This document shows, in pieces, positions 1-10,668 of a DNA stretch of 64,000 bases. The notes beneath the pieces were generated by a model that was not told where the DNA came from, searched no databases, and was given only the letters and a program-made list of their open reading frames with translations. The stretch comes from Stachybotrys elegans. Its lineage: Eukaryota > Ascomycota > Sordariomycetes > Hypocreales > Stachybotryaceae. The stretch covers positions 1 through 64,000 of the forward strand of contig JAGPNK010000026.1 in the NCBI GenBank assembly GCA_020746835.1. The letters run 5' to 3'. The translations under genes and the position numbers were made by a program. Position 1 is the first letter of the stretch. The number at the start of each line of letters is the position of its first letter.

Positions 1-1
1 C

Positions 2-976
2 TCGGTGCTGAAGGACCTTGGCCGCTGTCTTTACCTGCAGGGAGATGCAGATCGGGCAGACGATGCGCTGGGACTCATTTCGTCAGCTGGTTTGGATGTC
101 TTTATTCTCCATGCTCTTGTGAAGCATAAGATTGGAACCCAGGACAAGATTGTGGAGGCCATCCCGCTACTGGAAAGGGCTCTCGAATTCTTTACTTTGG
201 AGGGAGAGAAGTCTGGCAACATGGATGAAGATGCCCCAGCCGAGTTCTCTCTGGAAATGATGCTCACCGGTGCAGATGACTCTGCGCCACGAAAGAAGTA
301 CAAGTTGGATGTGAATGGAAACGTGTCCTTCGAGGTCCTTGTCTTGTTGGGGCTGTGCCAAGTACGGACTGGCGATGTTGAGGAGGCCCAGCATCACATT
401 GCTGATGGCGAAGCGGTGTTTGAGAATGACGGAGGTGTCGAGGCTGGTCTTACAGGAGACTTTGGTCTATACATTGCTGATCGTACAGGTGAACTGCTTG
501 CAGCCCTGAAGTCCCCCGGATCAACCCCGCTGGAAGATTCGGCGATTGAAGTGGCTACTGGCCTACTTGAATGGGCCGGCAAACAGGTGAAAGAGCATGC
601 CAACAACGATGAGCTGCTCCATCGCCTTCAGGGGCTGGAAAGTGATCTACGGGGAGTTAACCAGGGTGATGAGGGGGGAGCAAGCTTGGCGGATGACCTG
701 TCGTCATTCAGTATCGGCGGTGAGGCAGAGGAGAAGAAGTCAAAGTTGGCGCGTTTTGCCAGAAATATTCTTGGCTCCGGCACCTTGTCAAAGAAGAGCC
801 CTACCAACGAGGAGGAGATGCGATATCCAGGCAGCTTCTCTTCGGATGCCATTACGTTGGTTCCCAGTCGCACTTCTACTGTGAAGACGCCACCGGGCAA
901 CACGGGGGCAGTGAAGTCGCCGGCCACTTCGCCGCACTATCATATTCCGGGAGAGCTGCCGCCTGGGATTGCTTGA
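2..976 (+). CDS. C-terminal part of a TPR-like helical-repeat protein (cut by the window edge)
   Basis: The frame is open from the first bases of the window, so the start lies outside it; about 324 residues are visible. The first 150 or so residues are helical with TPR-like spacing (for example a stretch reading LLERALEFF and another reading LLGLCQVRTGDVEEAQ). The last 100 residues are low in complexity, with many Ser, Thr, Pro and Lys, and look disordered. No catalytic motif is seen. The TPR call rests on pattern alone, and I do not recognise the orthologue. Confidence 0.6.
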   Translation, partial: SVLKDLGRCLYLQGDADRADDALGLISSAGLDVFILHALVKHKIGTQDKIVEAIPLLERALEFFTLEGEKSGNMDEDAPAEFSLEMMLTGADDSAPRKKYKLDVNGNVSFEVLVLLGLCQVRTGDVEEAQHHIADGEAVFENDGGVEAGLTGDFGLYIADRTGELLAALKSPGSTPLEDSAIEVATGLLEWAGKQVKEHANNDELLHRLQGLESDLRGVNQGDEGGASLADDLSSFSIGGEAEEKKSKLARFARNILGSGTLSKKSPTNEEEMRYPGSFSSDAITLVPSRTSTVKTPPGNTGAVKSPATSPHYHIPGELPPGIA

Positions 977-1907
977 CAAGGCATTACCGAAAACTTTGTG
1001 GCTACAACCAGACTTATTACGATGTGGTAATTACCGCTCGTGTAGCTCGAGGGTGGCGATGGGTGATTTCGATCAGGTCTCTCCAATGATCAATGTAAGC
1101 TGTAGCAGGACTGCAATTTATATATTTGGGGCGATAGATACTGTTGGTTGCCTCTGTACAAATTCTCGTGGCCCTTTTCCTTTCTATTTTCGTGTATCAG
1201 CCAGGTCTATATGAATATGTGTGTGTGTGTTCGTTGACCTTTTAAGAAAAGACAAGTTTTTATTGGCTGTAATACTCTCATGTGTCATCCATCTATTGAT
1301 TTGATATCGCTTGTATAGTTCCTGTAGGGGCGTCGTCGAAGTCACCAATCTCTCTCCTATTGGGCAGAACCGGCAATTCCCACATAATGATATTTCTACT
1401 ATCTGTAAGATTGCTGACTAGAGTAGATTCTCATCTTACTAATATACGTTTGATTGTAACCTGGGCCACGAACTTAAATCAGCCTTGCGTCCATAGAGAA
1501 GGCAATTCATGGATGCCTAATCTTGGGGGCGAGCGGCGCAGTAGGTGTCCAAGGCGGACACAGGCAAGGTCTACGCCATGTCTATTGGGAACTCCACCCT
1601 CTGGTGTTTCCTTTCACGAATCGCTATTTGTCAGGGATCTGTGGTGCCTCTGTGAGGCTGTGTGTGAGGCTGTGAGGGATGCTGACAAGCATATGCACAT
1701 ATCCGAAGTGGGAAGCTTGTGCTTGAGGCATCCATTCGTGACGGGTTGCACTGTGCTGAGAATGACGACATGTATACAAAGGGGAACAGTCCCCCATCTC
1801 TTCCGTCACTGAATAACAACTTATTCCATTATCTTCAACACACTGCTCTTTGATGCGCCGGCAATGCAATCCCATCTCTGCAGCTCTATCTCTTTCACAA
1901 CCGCACG
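977..1907. other. intergenic, no gene seen
   Basis: This stretch has a short (GT)n run near 1220 and some open frames on both strands of up to 186 codons. None has recognisable motifs or a splice pattern, and those on the minus strand run into the 5' part of the ankyrin-type gene. I see no RNA gene or mobile element. Confidence 0.5.
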
Positions 1908-3167
1908 ATGACCTCCTCCGTCCCGAACAGCCGCTGTTACTGGGCCAGCTGCAACGAGCTCCGCGCTGGGTCCATTTCAATCGAAGACTATCTGCGCGAC
2001 CACACCAGCCATATCTTTCGTGGGGTGCGCCATGAGTATTGTCAAGGCCAATCGAGCGACGATGTTGCTCAGCGCTCGGAGAACGATGTCTTCTGGGCCG
2101 CAACGATGGCATGCATGCTGGGTGAAGCCCCAGATCCTGGTACTTAGCCCTCCCAGTCGCAGCTAGTGGCGCGTCCACTGACAATTTCTTCGTCGCATTT
2201 CCAAGCCACTGAGGAGCCCCTCATTTCCATGCTCCTGGCCTGCGAGACTTCGACCTGGGACCAAATCCAACGGCTCGATGACGGCATAGACACATCCACG
2301 AGAGTGCTCTCTAATCCATCGCTTGCCCAGATCCTCCTCGCTCGCACGTTGATGGTAGGTAAACGTCCCCTGGCCAAGGATATGATTCACAACGTTCCCG
2401 CGGCGCCGGACCACGATCTGGTCTTTAGTCCAGAGGCTCGTGGTGGTCACAATTGTAGCTGCATGGTTGAAGGACGGGATTTCTTTACCCACAGAATGTT
2501 CAAGGGGCAGAAAGACAACGGCTGCGACATCTGGGTCGACATGCTAGCGACAGGTTGGGCGACCCCGCGCCATTACATGTTCCTCAGTGCTGCGTCCGGC
2601 CCGGATGAGACACATGCCCACAGGCTTTTCGAGGAACTAGTGGGCCGGGGCTTACAGCCTGACTGGTTCGATGTTCAGTGGGCCTTTGCGTATGGCAAGG
2701 CCGGTATTATCAACCTCTTCCTAGATAAATTCATCGAGGCCAACGGCGACGTTCCTAAAGATGAAGATACCGTGCGCGCGCTCTGGATGACCGTGGCGCG
2801 GACGGATGAGGTCCAGTTTTTCGAAATCCTCATCCAGCGCGGGATCGGCAGCGTGAGCACGATGATTGGTCCCGTGTACGACACGAGAAGTAATCGGGAG
2901 CCCCAGAGATCACCAGAAATGCCAGGGCCACCCCAACCACTCTTACACGAGGCTGCGAGGACGGGTAGCCCCGCAGTCGTGGAATGGTTGCTCGATCATG
3001 GAGAGGACAACATTCGCAACTCAGAAGGGCAAACCGCTTACAACTATGCCAAGGGGTGGCACGCATACATATCGGAGAACCTGCATTTTAATCCACACCA
3101 CCCCGCTACGGTTAGAGGGATAGAGAAAGTGCTCGAGGTGCTCGAGACTCGAGGCTTTGGTCCATGA
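1908..3167 (+). CDS. ankyrin-repeat-type protein, two exons
   Basis: The frame from the ATG at 1908 meets a TAG at 2145-2147. A 45-nt intron at 2122-2166 (donor GTGAAG, acceptor CTAG) removes it and keeps the frame, giving exons 1908-2121 and 2167-3167 and about 404 residues. The last 110 residues hold an ankyrin-like unit (LLHEAARTGSPAVVEWLLDHG, then a second weak helix pair). The middle part has repeat-like helices such as HAHRLFEELVGRGL. Such proteins usually bind other proteins; no enzyme motif is seen. The intron is short, so a true nonsense codon remains possible. Confidence 0.65.
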
Positions 3168-3768
3168 GTGACGCGGGACATTTGGTTGGGGCTTGAGGTG
3201 TAGGTAGATATAACAATCCAGTCTAGGGTAACGCACACTCGTTCAATTTTATTTCCATGTCCTAGTACATCTGGGATGTGCTACAGAGATGGTGTCAAGC
3301 TGTGGCATCTGTTGCCGCAGCGGTAGAGGGCGTCGTGAATGCTGGCTCGTAACCAGACATCGACACACAATAACCATAACCAAGACAGAGTCCTCGGCCT
3401 GGCGAACAGACGATTAGTCAGAAGTTGTATGAGACGCGAAGGCCAGGAGCAGAACTTACAATCAGAACGGCAGGTTTCCACGCCACGAACCGTGTATGTC
3501 TGAGGCTGAACCTGGTTTCGATAATTTGACACGGGTTATCCGTCCCTACTAGACTTTAGTAGGAAGCTTCTATGGGCAGACCAAGGGGAGAGGCTGCCCA
3601 CACTATGTGTTGTTGGTGGCGAATTGCATGTTGCAACTCGATACGATTCCTGGAGCATGCGAGCATCAGCATTCGCATATCGACAGGTAGGTTAGTTATT
3701 CGTGGGTTACCTGGCTGCCTGTATTGCCACGCTTTGACGCAGTATGCGAGACCTAAGAACCACGGCTG
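3168..3768. other. intergenic, no gene seen
   Basis: Short frames occur on both strands without motifs. This is probably the 3' flank shared by the ankyrin-type gene and the converging LysM relic. Confidence 0.5.
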
Positions 3769-4583
3769 TCAGCCACTGTTTTTCAGATACTCTATCAGTG
3801 TGTATTGCTCACTCGCCAGCTCAAAACTAGCACAATTGTCCCCCAGACTCGGGTTCCACAATGCGAACTGCTCAAACTCGACGCCACTGAGCGCAGCCAT
3901 GTCATAACAGCCATACCCCGCCCCAGAGAACACGTACTTGGAACAATACTCGGTCGGGTCTGTTGCCACCTCATAACTAAGCACCGCGCAGTACTGGAAA
4001 TTGTTGCTGAGGGTGCAATTTGTCTTGAGGGAAGACTTCGACGTCTTGAAGTCGTCTACAGGCACATCGTAGGCTTTGGCTACGTCCTCGCAGGATGAAG
4101 TGTATTTGTCATTCATCCAGTCCACAAGAAGTGGTGCCTGCACATAGAATTCGCAGTCCTTACGGGTGCCAGGGGCATAGCCGGCGTACTTGGGCCTCTG
4201 ATTCCAGGCAACGTTGGTGGGTGTGGGTAGATCTGCAGTCGATTTTGAGCTCCGTACTCCACGATATGAGCTGTGTCGCCGTCTTGAGACACTTCGCTAC
4301 ACTGACGCACGTGTCGCCTTCCTTTACGATTTATGGCTTGCATAAGGCACTACTTGGGATACATAGGTTGCCAAATGTCTGGAACTGGTAGCACCGACCA
4401 GCCAGATTGCTTGCGGTGAGGAGTCCCAAAGTGCTGATGCCCTGTGCCATGGTAATCTGCTGGCATGTTTGGCTATATATCGGGACGGCTGCGCCTTGGC
4501 ATGTTAAAGGACAAGTAGTTGTAGAGGCACTGAGAAATGGCACATGTTACTATCCTGGGCATAGGATCAAAGTCAGACTCACG
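3769..4583 (-). pseudogene. LysM-domain secreted protein, decayed
   Basis: Three minus-strand pieces in order look like a fungal multi-LysM protein. The piece from 4529 down holds a LysM-like unit around CQQITMAQGISTLGLLTASN. It is preceded by a good intron at 4530-4582 (GTGAGT...CTCAG) and a piece reading YTVTPAST. In the same frame, a TAA stop near 4330 falls just before a second LysM unit (VKEGDTCVSVAKCLKTATQL). A frame change near 4230 follows, and then the open piece 4143-3769 carries a third unit (SCEDVAKAYDVPVDDFK...NCTLSNNFQYCAV). The stop and the frame change cannot be explained by a plausible intron, and no clear start or signal peptide was found. The family binds chitin outside the cell. 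It is probably a pseudogene; a sequencing error is the alternative. Confidence 0.6.
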
Positions 4584-5064
4584 GCATCTCCCACGCTGTC
4601 GACGCAGGAGTCACAGTGTACGCATTGTCTCCGCGGCCTCACCGTGGACCATTCCGTTGTTATCTCACAGCAGGATTTGCCTCCCTTTTCAGCATGCTTA
4701 TTAATACTTAATAGAGGACCGAGTAACGGCTATGTGGCTCGTAACACAACTAACAGGATGTTAGTGTTGGCCAAGGTGCCAACAATTAATCCCAAAAGAG
4801 GCAAGAACTATGAGTCTTGATAGGCTTGCGGGAGCTAATGGCGCCACATTGTCTTACATTGAGGGGTTGTTTTCTGCACGTTGGGATGATCAATGCCACA
4901 GTTGTTGGTTAGTGTAGATTGCCAACCCCCTCACACCTTATCCCGTCACCAGGCATCCGGCGAACTTAAAAGGTTCCAACACCCATCTGCGCCTTATCCT
5001 GAACTCTTCCCTTTACTTACCTGCCCAGCTTCTCATTGTACTACTTCGACACAAAACTGCCACC
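4584..5064. other. intergenic upstream region of the GST gene
   Basis: No further gene is seen. The first part may include lost 5' exon sequence of the LysM relic. The last 150 bases are pyrimidine-rich and lead into the GST start codon, as in many fungal promoters. Confidence 0.4.
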
Positions 5065-5973
5065 ATGTCGTCCAAGCCCAGTAACCCCATCAGCGTCTAC
5101 ATTACGCGTAAGTGCCATCACATTACCTGTTAATAGTCGAATTTAGTCTAATTCCGCCTTGTCAGCCCCCGGCCCCAACTCTTGGAAGGTCAGCAGCATA
5201 GCCTTGTCTGACAAGTCGTGCCATGGTTATTGGCATAAATGATGCATTGTATTAATCTCTCGCAGACCGTTTTCGTCCTGGAAGAACTTGGGCTTAACTA
5301 TAAGCTAGAGCCGTTCCGCTTCGATGACATCAAGAAGAAGCCCTTCATCGACATCAACCCAAACGGCCGCGTCCCCGCTATCCATGATCCCAACACCGAT
5401 CTGACCCTCTGGGAGTCTGGCGCAATCAACCAGTACATCATCGAGCAATATGATACCGAACAGCGACTTACATATACCGGTTTAAAGGAGAAACATCTTC
5501 TGAATCAGTGGCTGCAGTTTCAAATGAGTGGACAAGGGCCCTACTATGGCCAATGCGGGTGGTTCCAACATCTCCACCATGAGAAGCTGCCCTCTGCAAC
5601 TGCAAGGTACGCTAGTGAGATCAAGAGGGTCCTTGGTGTTCTTGAGCGTGTCCTCTCTGAGAAAGATGAGGATTCTCAGTGGCTGGTCGGCCACAAGATG
5701 ACATATGCAGACATGTCATTTGTTCCATGGAACTTCCGCCTCAGTGAGGTTCTTGTTACATCATGGGACGATGCGTGGGATGGATTCCCCCGTGTGCGTG
5801 CTTGGCACGAGCGTATGGTCGAGCTCCCTTCGTGGAAGCGAATCATGGACACACGTGCGCGTCTCATGGACGAGCAAGGCCTACAGTGGAACGGTGTTCC
5901 TAAGGGGATCGAGACCTTCACGGACTATGAGGAGAAGATTGCGGCTGGGGCAGACACCACTTCTAAGGTTTAG
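5065..5973 (+). CDS. glutathione S-transferase, Ure2p-like
   Basis: Three exons: 5065-5107, 5166-5188 and 5266-5973 (about 258 residues). The 23-nt middle exon encodes PGPNSWK, the usual start of the thioredoxin fold in Ure2p-like GSTs. Exon 3 continues with the thioredoxin-like half (VFVLEELGLNYKLEPF, then FIDINPNGRVPAIHDP with the cis-Pro, and LWESGAINQYI for the glutathione gamma-Glu site). The all-helical C-terminal half follows (GQGPYYGQCGWF, VLGVLERVL, YADMSFVPWN). The enzyme conjugates or reduces electrophiles with glutathione in the cytosol. Its intron donors are GTAAGT-like and GTCAGC. It lies tail to tail with the lyase gene and could serve detoxification there, but that is inference. 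Confidence 0.9.
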
Positions 5974-6250
5974 ATTGCCTACATTATGTCACTGTCGCTC
6001 AGGAATGTGGATTTCATGGTTACATATTGTATAGCTTGAAGCTTAGTATTCTCTGTTAATGAGTTTGACGTGCTCTACACAGGCTTGTGAGGCCCTTTTG
6101 TTATTATCAGTCGGTTGATATCATGTGCTGAACCACTCGAGACCTACAGAGCGACAGCTTCCTTCTGACTGTATATGGCGACCACTCGGTTGATTCAACT
6201 TTTCAGGGTAACGGGAAAAGAAGTATTGTTTTGGCTATCTTGGATGATAC

Positions 6251-8493
6251 TCATTGAACATACTCCTTTAAATAATCGACGACTACCTTTACCAGTAGTC
6301 CATTCTGGATTACTCGGCCTATTGCCGCAGTGAATGTACCCACTGTCGGCGCCGTCTGTATCCCGTTCCCTTCATTAAAAGGAGTCGCAATGAGCGGCGT
6401 GGCAATGATGGGAATTTTGAGTTCTTGGCGCACGAAACGATACACTACACGGGATCCCTGGCCTAAAAAGGCAGTTGCGTCACCATGGGCAATGTACGCC
6501 TCCTTGTTCGTGCTCCATGCCTCGTGTAATGAACTAGCCAGCTCCTCGACAAACCGTGAAAGTCGAGTAAAGGCAGAGTCCGCCTCAAGCAGGCCTGGTA
6601 CGTCAAGAATGACACTACGCACAGACTTGGCAATGGCAATAAATCGATCTTCTGGGCCCATGCTGGCCGTGTTGTTGAAGGACTCCATGATTTGGGACCA
6701 GATTTTGCCGTGTAACGCATCTGAGCCATCCTCTTCGAAATGGTACCTTGCCATCAAATCAGATAATTGGCCATGATATGATTCCAGGAACTGAACATGC
6801 ATCGCACGCAGGTCAATCGCTTGACAGACGGCCAGCAAGTGGCCAGCTAGCATCTGTGAGAGGACCTCATTGGCGGTGTGAGTGTAGCGGGCGGAGATGA
6901 GGGCAAGCGAGTTGATCGATTGGTTGCCCATCTCCGCCGTCATGACATGGTTGACAGGGCTGGCGAGGAAGCCGAGCTCGGCGGCCAGCGCCGCAACATT
7001 GATGTCAGTTCCCTTGAAGATGTAAGAGGCTCGAGGGTCGTCGATGACCAGGTTGGGCGGTAGTCCTCGGTTTGTCGCCGGGTTGATGAGCTCGGTGCAT
7101 TGTGAGAAGATCATTCGTCCAATCCCCTGGATACCCTGACGCGTCTTCTCCATGGCAGCGGTCACCGACTTGGCCTGGAAGTTGCCGCCGTGCAGGAATA
7201 CGCCGTCAGGCGTAGCGATGGGGTTGTCGGTGGCCGAGTTGCATTCAATCTGTAGCTGCTGGTGCGCCAGAACAAGGTCTTCGAGAATGGGACCAAGCCA
7301 CTGGGGTGATGTGCGGATTGAGTACCGGTCTTGACACAGCGACGAATCGGCTCCATCGTTGTGCTTGATGAGCTGCGAGTCCTTCAGGAAGGCGAGGATA
7401 TTGCGTGCCGATTCAATCTTGACAAGTCAGCCAGGGCCACCAGTTACATCGTACAGGTACTCACTTGTCCAGCATGAGGGCGGACCTCGGCAATGAATGG
7501 ATGGAAGCTCTCGTCTGTCCCGGACAATGCCTCAACCGCCATGGCTGTCAGTGCCTGCGCCAATACGGCAAAGCCATGGGTGTCGTGGAGTGCGAGAGTA
7601 GCTGCAGCTGCAGACATTGCCGTGCCGTTTATCATGGCCAGTCCCTCCTTGGCCAGCAACTCGACAGGATCCAGACCAGCCTTTGCAAAGGCTTGGTCAG
7701 CGTAGGTATGCTGGCCAGTCCTGGAAAGAACCTGTATGGTGGGCTTTCCCTGAATGGCACCAGAGATGTACGATAGAGGGCTCAGATCGCCGGAAGCTGA
7801 AATGGAGCCGCGTAAGGGGATCATGGGGATGATTTGATGATGCAGCAGGTCCTGCATACGCTCCAGAATTACTGGTCGCACAGAGGATACACCCAGGAGG
7901 AGCGAGTTCATCCGGATGAGGATGGCGGCGCGTGCCCAAGACATGGGGATGTACCTGGCGAACTCGCCGCCAGTGTCGAGAGACAGATCATGGCCAAACA
8001 CGGCCACGGTCTCTGGTGGCTGTCCGATATGACTGTCCCTTTCTCCAGCAGGTAGGATACCATAGTGAAGCTCTCGGATAATAGCTCGCTGAAGCACGAC
8101 CGGTTTCTTGGTTCGTACATCAGCGGATCCGCCGAAGCCTGTATTTACCCCTGGGTCATATCAGTAGCTGAGTTGAAGACGTGCACAGCAGAAGTTACCG
8201 TAGATGACATCTCCTTTTTGGATCCTCGCCTCCAACAGCTGACGACTAGCCTCCAATGCATCAATGGCAGTTTTCTCCAGCTCTGTCCGTGCATCGTATC
8301 TGCCAGACGGGCGTTAGAGCAAGTTGGATGGTGGATGGTGGATGGTGGATGATGGATTGAGAACGAACCTGGCTACTGCGATGATTTGTGGAATTGTCAG
8401 TGTACGACCCGTGAGTTCGATAGGACTGGGCGATTTCTGGATAATGTCTTCCAAGGCCTCCCACCCCCTACAGAGAATGTTGGTATGGGCCAT
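6251..8493 (-). CDS. phenylalanine/aromatic amino acid ammonia-lyase
   Basis: Four exons in transcription order: 8493-8369, 8299-8199, 8150-7465 and 7417-6251, giving about 692 residues, normal for fungal PAL. Exon 3 opens with the family signature YGVNTGFGGSADVRT and holds GSISASGDLSPLSYISGAI, whose Ala-Ser-Gly forms the MIO electrophile. Exon 4 carries NPATNRGLPPNL and other C-terminal lyase segments. The enzyme removes ammonia from L-Phe (possibly Tyr) to give trans-cinnamate (or p-coumarate) in the cytosol. It is transcribed away from the prenyltransferase over a shared 0.5 kb promoter, and an aryl-acid reductase lies beyond. Histidine ammonia-lyase is the alternative family member; the shielding-domain length and fungal context favour PAL. 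All splice joins keep the frame. Confidence 0.93.
8325..8354. repeat. heptamer microsatellite (GGATGGT) in PAL intron 1
   Basis: About four copies of a 7-bp unit lie inside the 68-nt first intron of the lyase gene. The repeat is short and in an intron, so it is likely to vary between strains. Confidence 0.8.
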
Positions 8494-9018
8494 GGTCGAC
8501 GCGTTGGTACGATATTACAATGAACCCAGCAGGGCAGACAGCATTTATAACCTGCCGACTTTGCGGAGTCATGACTGGGCGTTGGGCTCCGGCCTGAACA
8601 CATGCGTGAGGTGTACTAATGCAACCCTCATCACCCGACATTAGCCTGCAGCACAGCGATCCTCGCAAACTCTATCATGTGGGACCAAAGTGCGTGGCAA
8701 GACTGTGCCGCTGAGATGCTAGGATGAATGAAACCTCAGCCGTTGGTTTGTGTTGCAACTGGGAAGGATATAAGGACAGAGCGCGTCTAGGCTATGTTAT
8801 GCCTAGCTATGTACTATTGTGCATTCACACCTGTGCTTCTCCTATTTACACATCGCAGCGGCTCTGATCAGATCACCAGGAAGCCACGGGGGCATCGTGG
8901 CGGAAGTTCCCGACCAATCGCGGTATGTAGAGAACTTTGATATTGGTATCCCTACAGTTACAAGCATTGGTCCGTATCCCATTGGGGCAGACGGACGGGA
9001 AATCCCATTTACGCCATC
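8494..9018. promoter_or_regulatory. divergent promoter between lyase and prenyltransferase genes
   Basis: The two start codons are 525 bp apart and point away from each other. A TATA-like GGATATAAGGAC near 8766 is oriented toward the prenyltransferase. The last 80 bp before the prenyltransferase start resemble a minus-strand stretch at 51.2-51.4 kb (see findings). Divergent placement suggests shared regulation. Confidence 0.6.
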
Positions 9019-10356
9019 ATGGGCGTGATGCCACCCGAACGGGATATTCCGGTTTCCAAGCAGGAGTCTACTCTGTCAATACCACTGCCACCATCACCAT
9101 CCCAAGACAAAACGGAAGTGCTTGGTGAAAAGAACCACGCAGCTTGGTGGGTACAACAGGCGGGCGTGCTGCTCGCTGGTCTTCTACAGCACGCAGAATA
9201 CCGCGTCGAGGTGCAACATCGGCACTTGGACTTTTTCGCCCGGGTGGTTGCACCATACCTCGGCGTTTCTCGTCCTGCACGTTGTGCCTGGCCCAGCTTC
9301 ATGACAGATGATGGAACACCTCTCGAGATGAGCTGGGAATGGGGCAGTGGTGCGCCAGTGATACGCTACTCTATCGAGCCGATAGGGCTGCATGCTGGCA
9401 CACCACTTGATCCAGCCAATCTGGCTGCTGCCCCAGCCTTTCATAAGCACATGCTGCAGCACCTTCCGTCCGCGAGACTAGAGTGGTTCGATCACTTCTA
9501 CGCCTTTTTTAACGGCTGCCTTGTGGAGGAACAGACCGACTTCGCGCGGGACCCTGGCGATCACAACACGTCCATGTTCTATGCCTTTGATTTGCCTCGA
9601 GGGGATGACGACATCACGGTCAAGGCCTACTTCTTCCCCAAGATACGGGCAAGGAGGCGTGGCCAGACCAATCTCAACGTGCTCCTCGACGCCATCTTCT
9701 CGGCGCCGTGCGTTGACCCAGTCAAGATGAGAGCGGCCACGGCGCTCCGTGACTTTTGTCACGAAGCGCGTACCAACAATCTAGAGCATGAAATGCTGGC
9801 AATAGACCTAGCTGACCCCGTGGACGGACGTATCAAGATATATTTCCGATCCCGCAAGACGTCATTTGACTCTGTCTGTCACATCATGACCCTGGGGGGG
9901 CGTGTCCAATCTCCAGCTATGACAAAAGGGCTTCAAGGCTAGCACAGACTATGGAAAGCTGTACTTGGTGTCGACACCGACCCTGTTGATGATTTACCTG
10001 TCTCCAACGACCACCGTACGGCAGGGATTCTCTACAACGTTGAGCTGCGACAAGATGATGCGTCCCCTGTGGCCAAGATCTACATTCCCGTGCGGCACTA
10101 TACCAACAGCGATGCCGATGTGATTTGCGGGCTGGGCAGCTACTTTGGCAATACTGCCTCCGTGGCCAGGTACAAGGAGGCCATGCGCATGTTGTAGTAA
10201 GTGGTATAGGTACTTCACCAGAGCTGCAAGGCGTGCTGACGTGTTCCTAGCACCCCAAAGAGGCTTGAGGGGCGAGGTATCCAGACATACCTTGCCTGCG
10301 CTGTACGCCCGGATGGCTCGCTGAGAATAGTATCGTACATGAAGCCTTGCATCTAA
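9019..10356 (+). pseudogene. DMATS-type aromatic prenyltransferase with an in-frame TAG
   Basis: Two exons, 9019-10196 and 10251-10356 (intron GTAAGT...CCTAG), would give 427 codons, the usual DMATS length. The frame runs through family segments: WWVQQAGVLLAGLL, WEWGSGAPVIRYSIEPI, TSMFYAFDLPRGD with KAYFFPK, TSFDSVCHIMTLGG, then HRTAGILYNVELRQ with KIYIPVRHYTNSD, and GRGIQTYLACAV. One TAG interrupts it at 9940-9942 (codon 308), between KGLQG and HRLWKAVLG, where the family continues without a gap. No intron of normal size removes it without deleting conserved residues. CAG to TAG is the simplest change. The family moves a dimethylallyl group to aromatic rings. If the stop is real, the protein loses its last quarter and is probably dead; a second ATG at 9028 is also possible as start. 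Confidence 0.85.
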
Positions 10357-10668
10357 CCACTACCACCTTCCCGAGGTAGTAATCAAGGGCGCTTCTTGTC
10401 TTACACTGTGCCTTATGGGTTGCTTGACACGAGTCAAGATTCCTTTCTACACACACATGCCGAGAAAGGTACATCTACATTGCTTATTATGGTCAATCTT
10501 TGTGCAAGCCCCTGCGTGCTGGCGGGTCCCCGGACTGATGGAACCTTTGTTGCCCCTGCCATGTATACAACCAACAGCCAGGAACGCATACATAATGTAG
10601 TAGATGCTGAGACGGGACTGCAACTAGATGTTCCTCCTCAATCTACAGATCATCGTCAGATAAACACC
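10357..10668. promoter_or_regulatory. promoter region of the NRPS-like reductase gene
   Basis: About 310 bp lie between the prenyltransferase stop and the reductase start. An upstream frame in phase with the reductase start from 10396 exists, but the first well-placed ATG with family homology is at 10669. Confidence 0.4.

Noticed and set aside
1360..2184. Open frames of 150-186 codons on both strands
   Set aside because: No motifs, biased composition or introns; the minus-strand frame overlaps the first exon of the ankyrin-type gene.
9902..9942. An intron removing the DMATS TAG
   Set aside because: Candidates are 39-41 nt, shorter than the other introns, and the in-frame one would delete conserved residues of the family helix.
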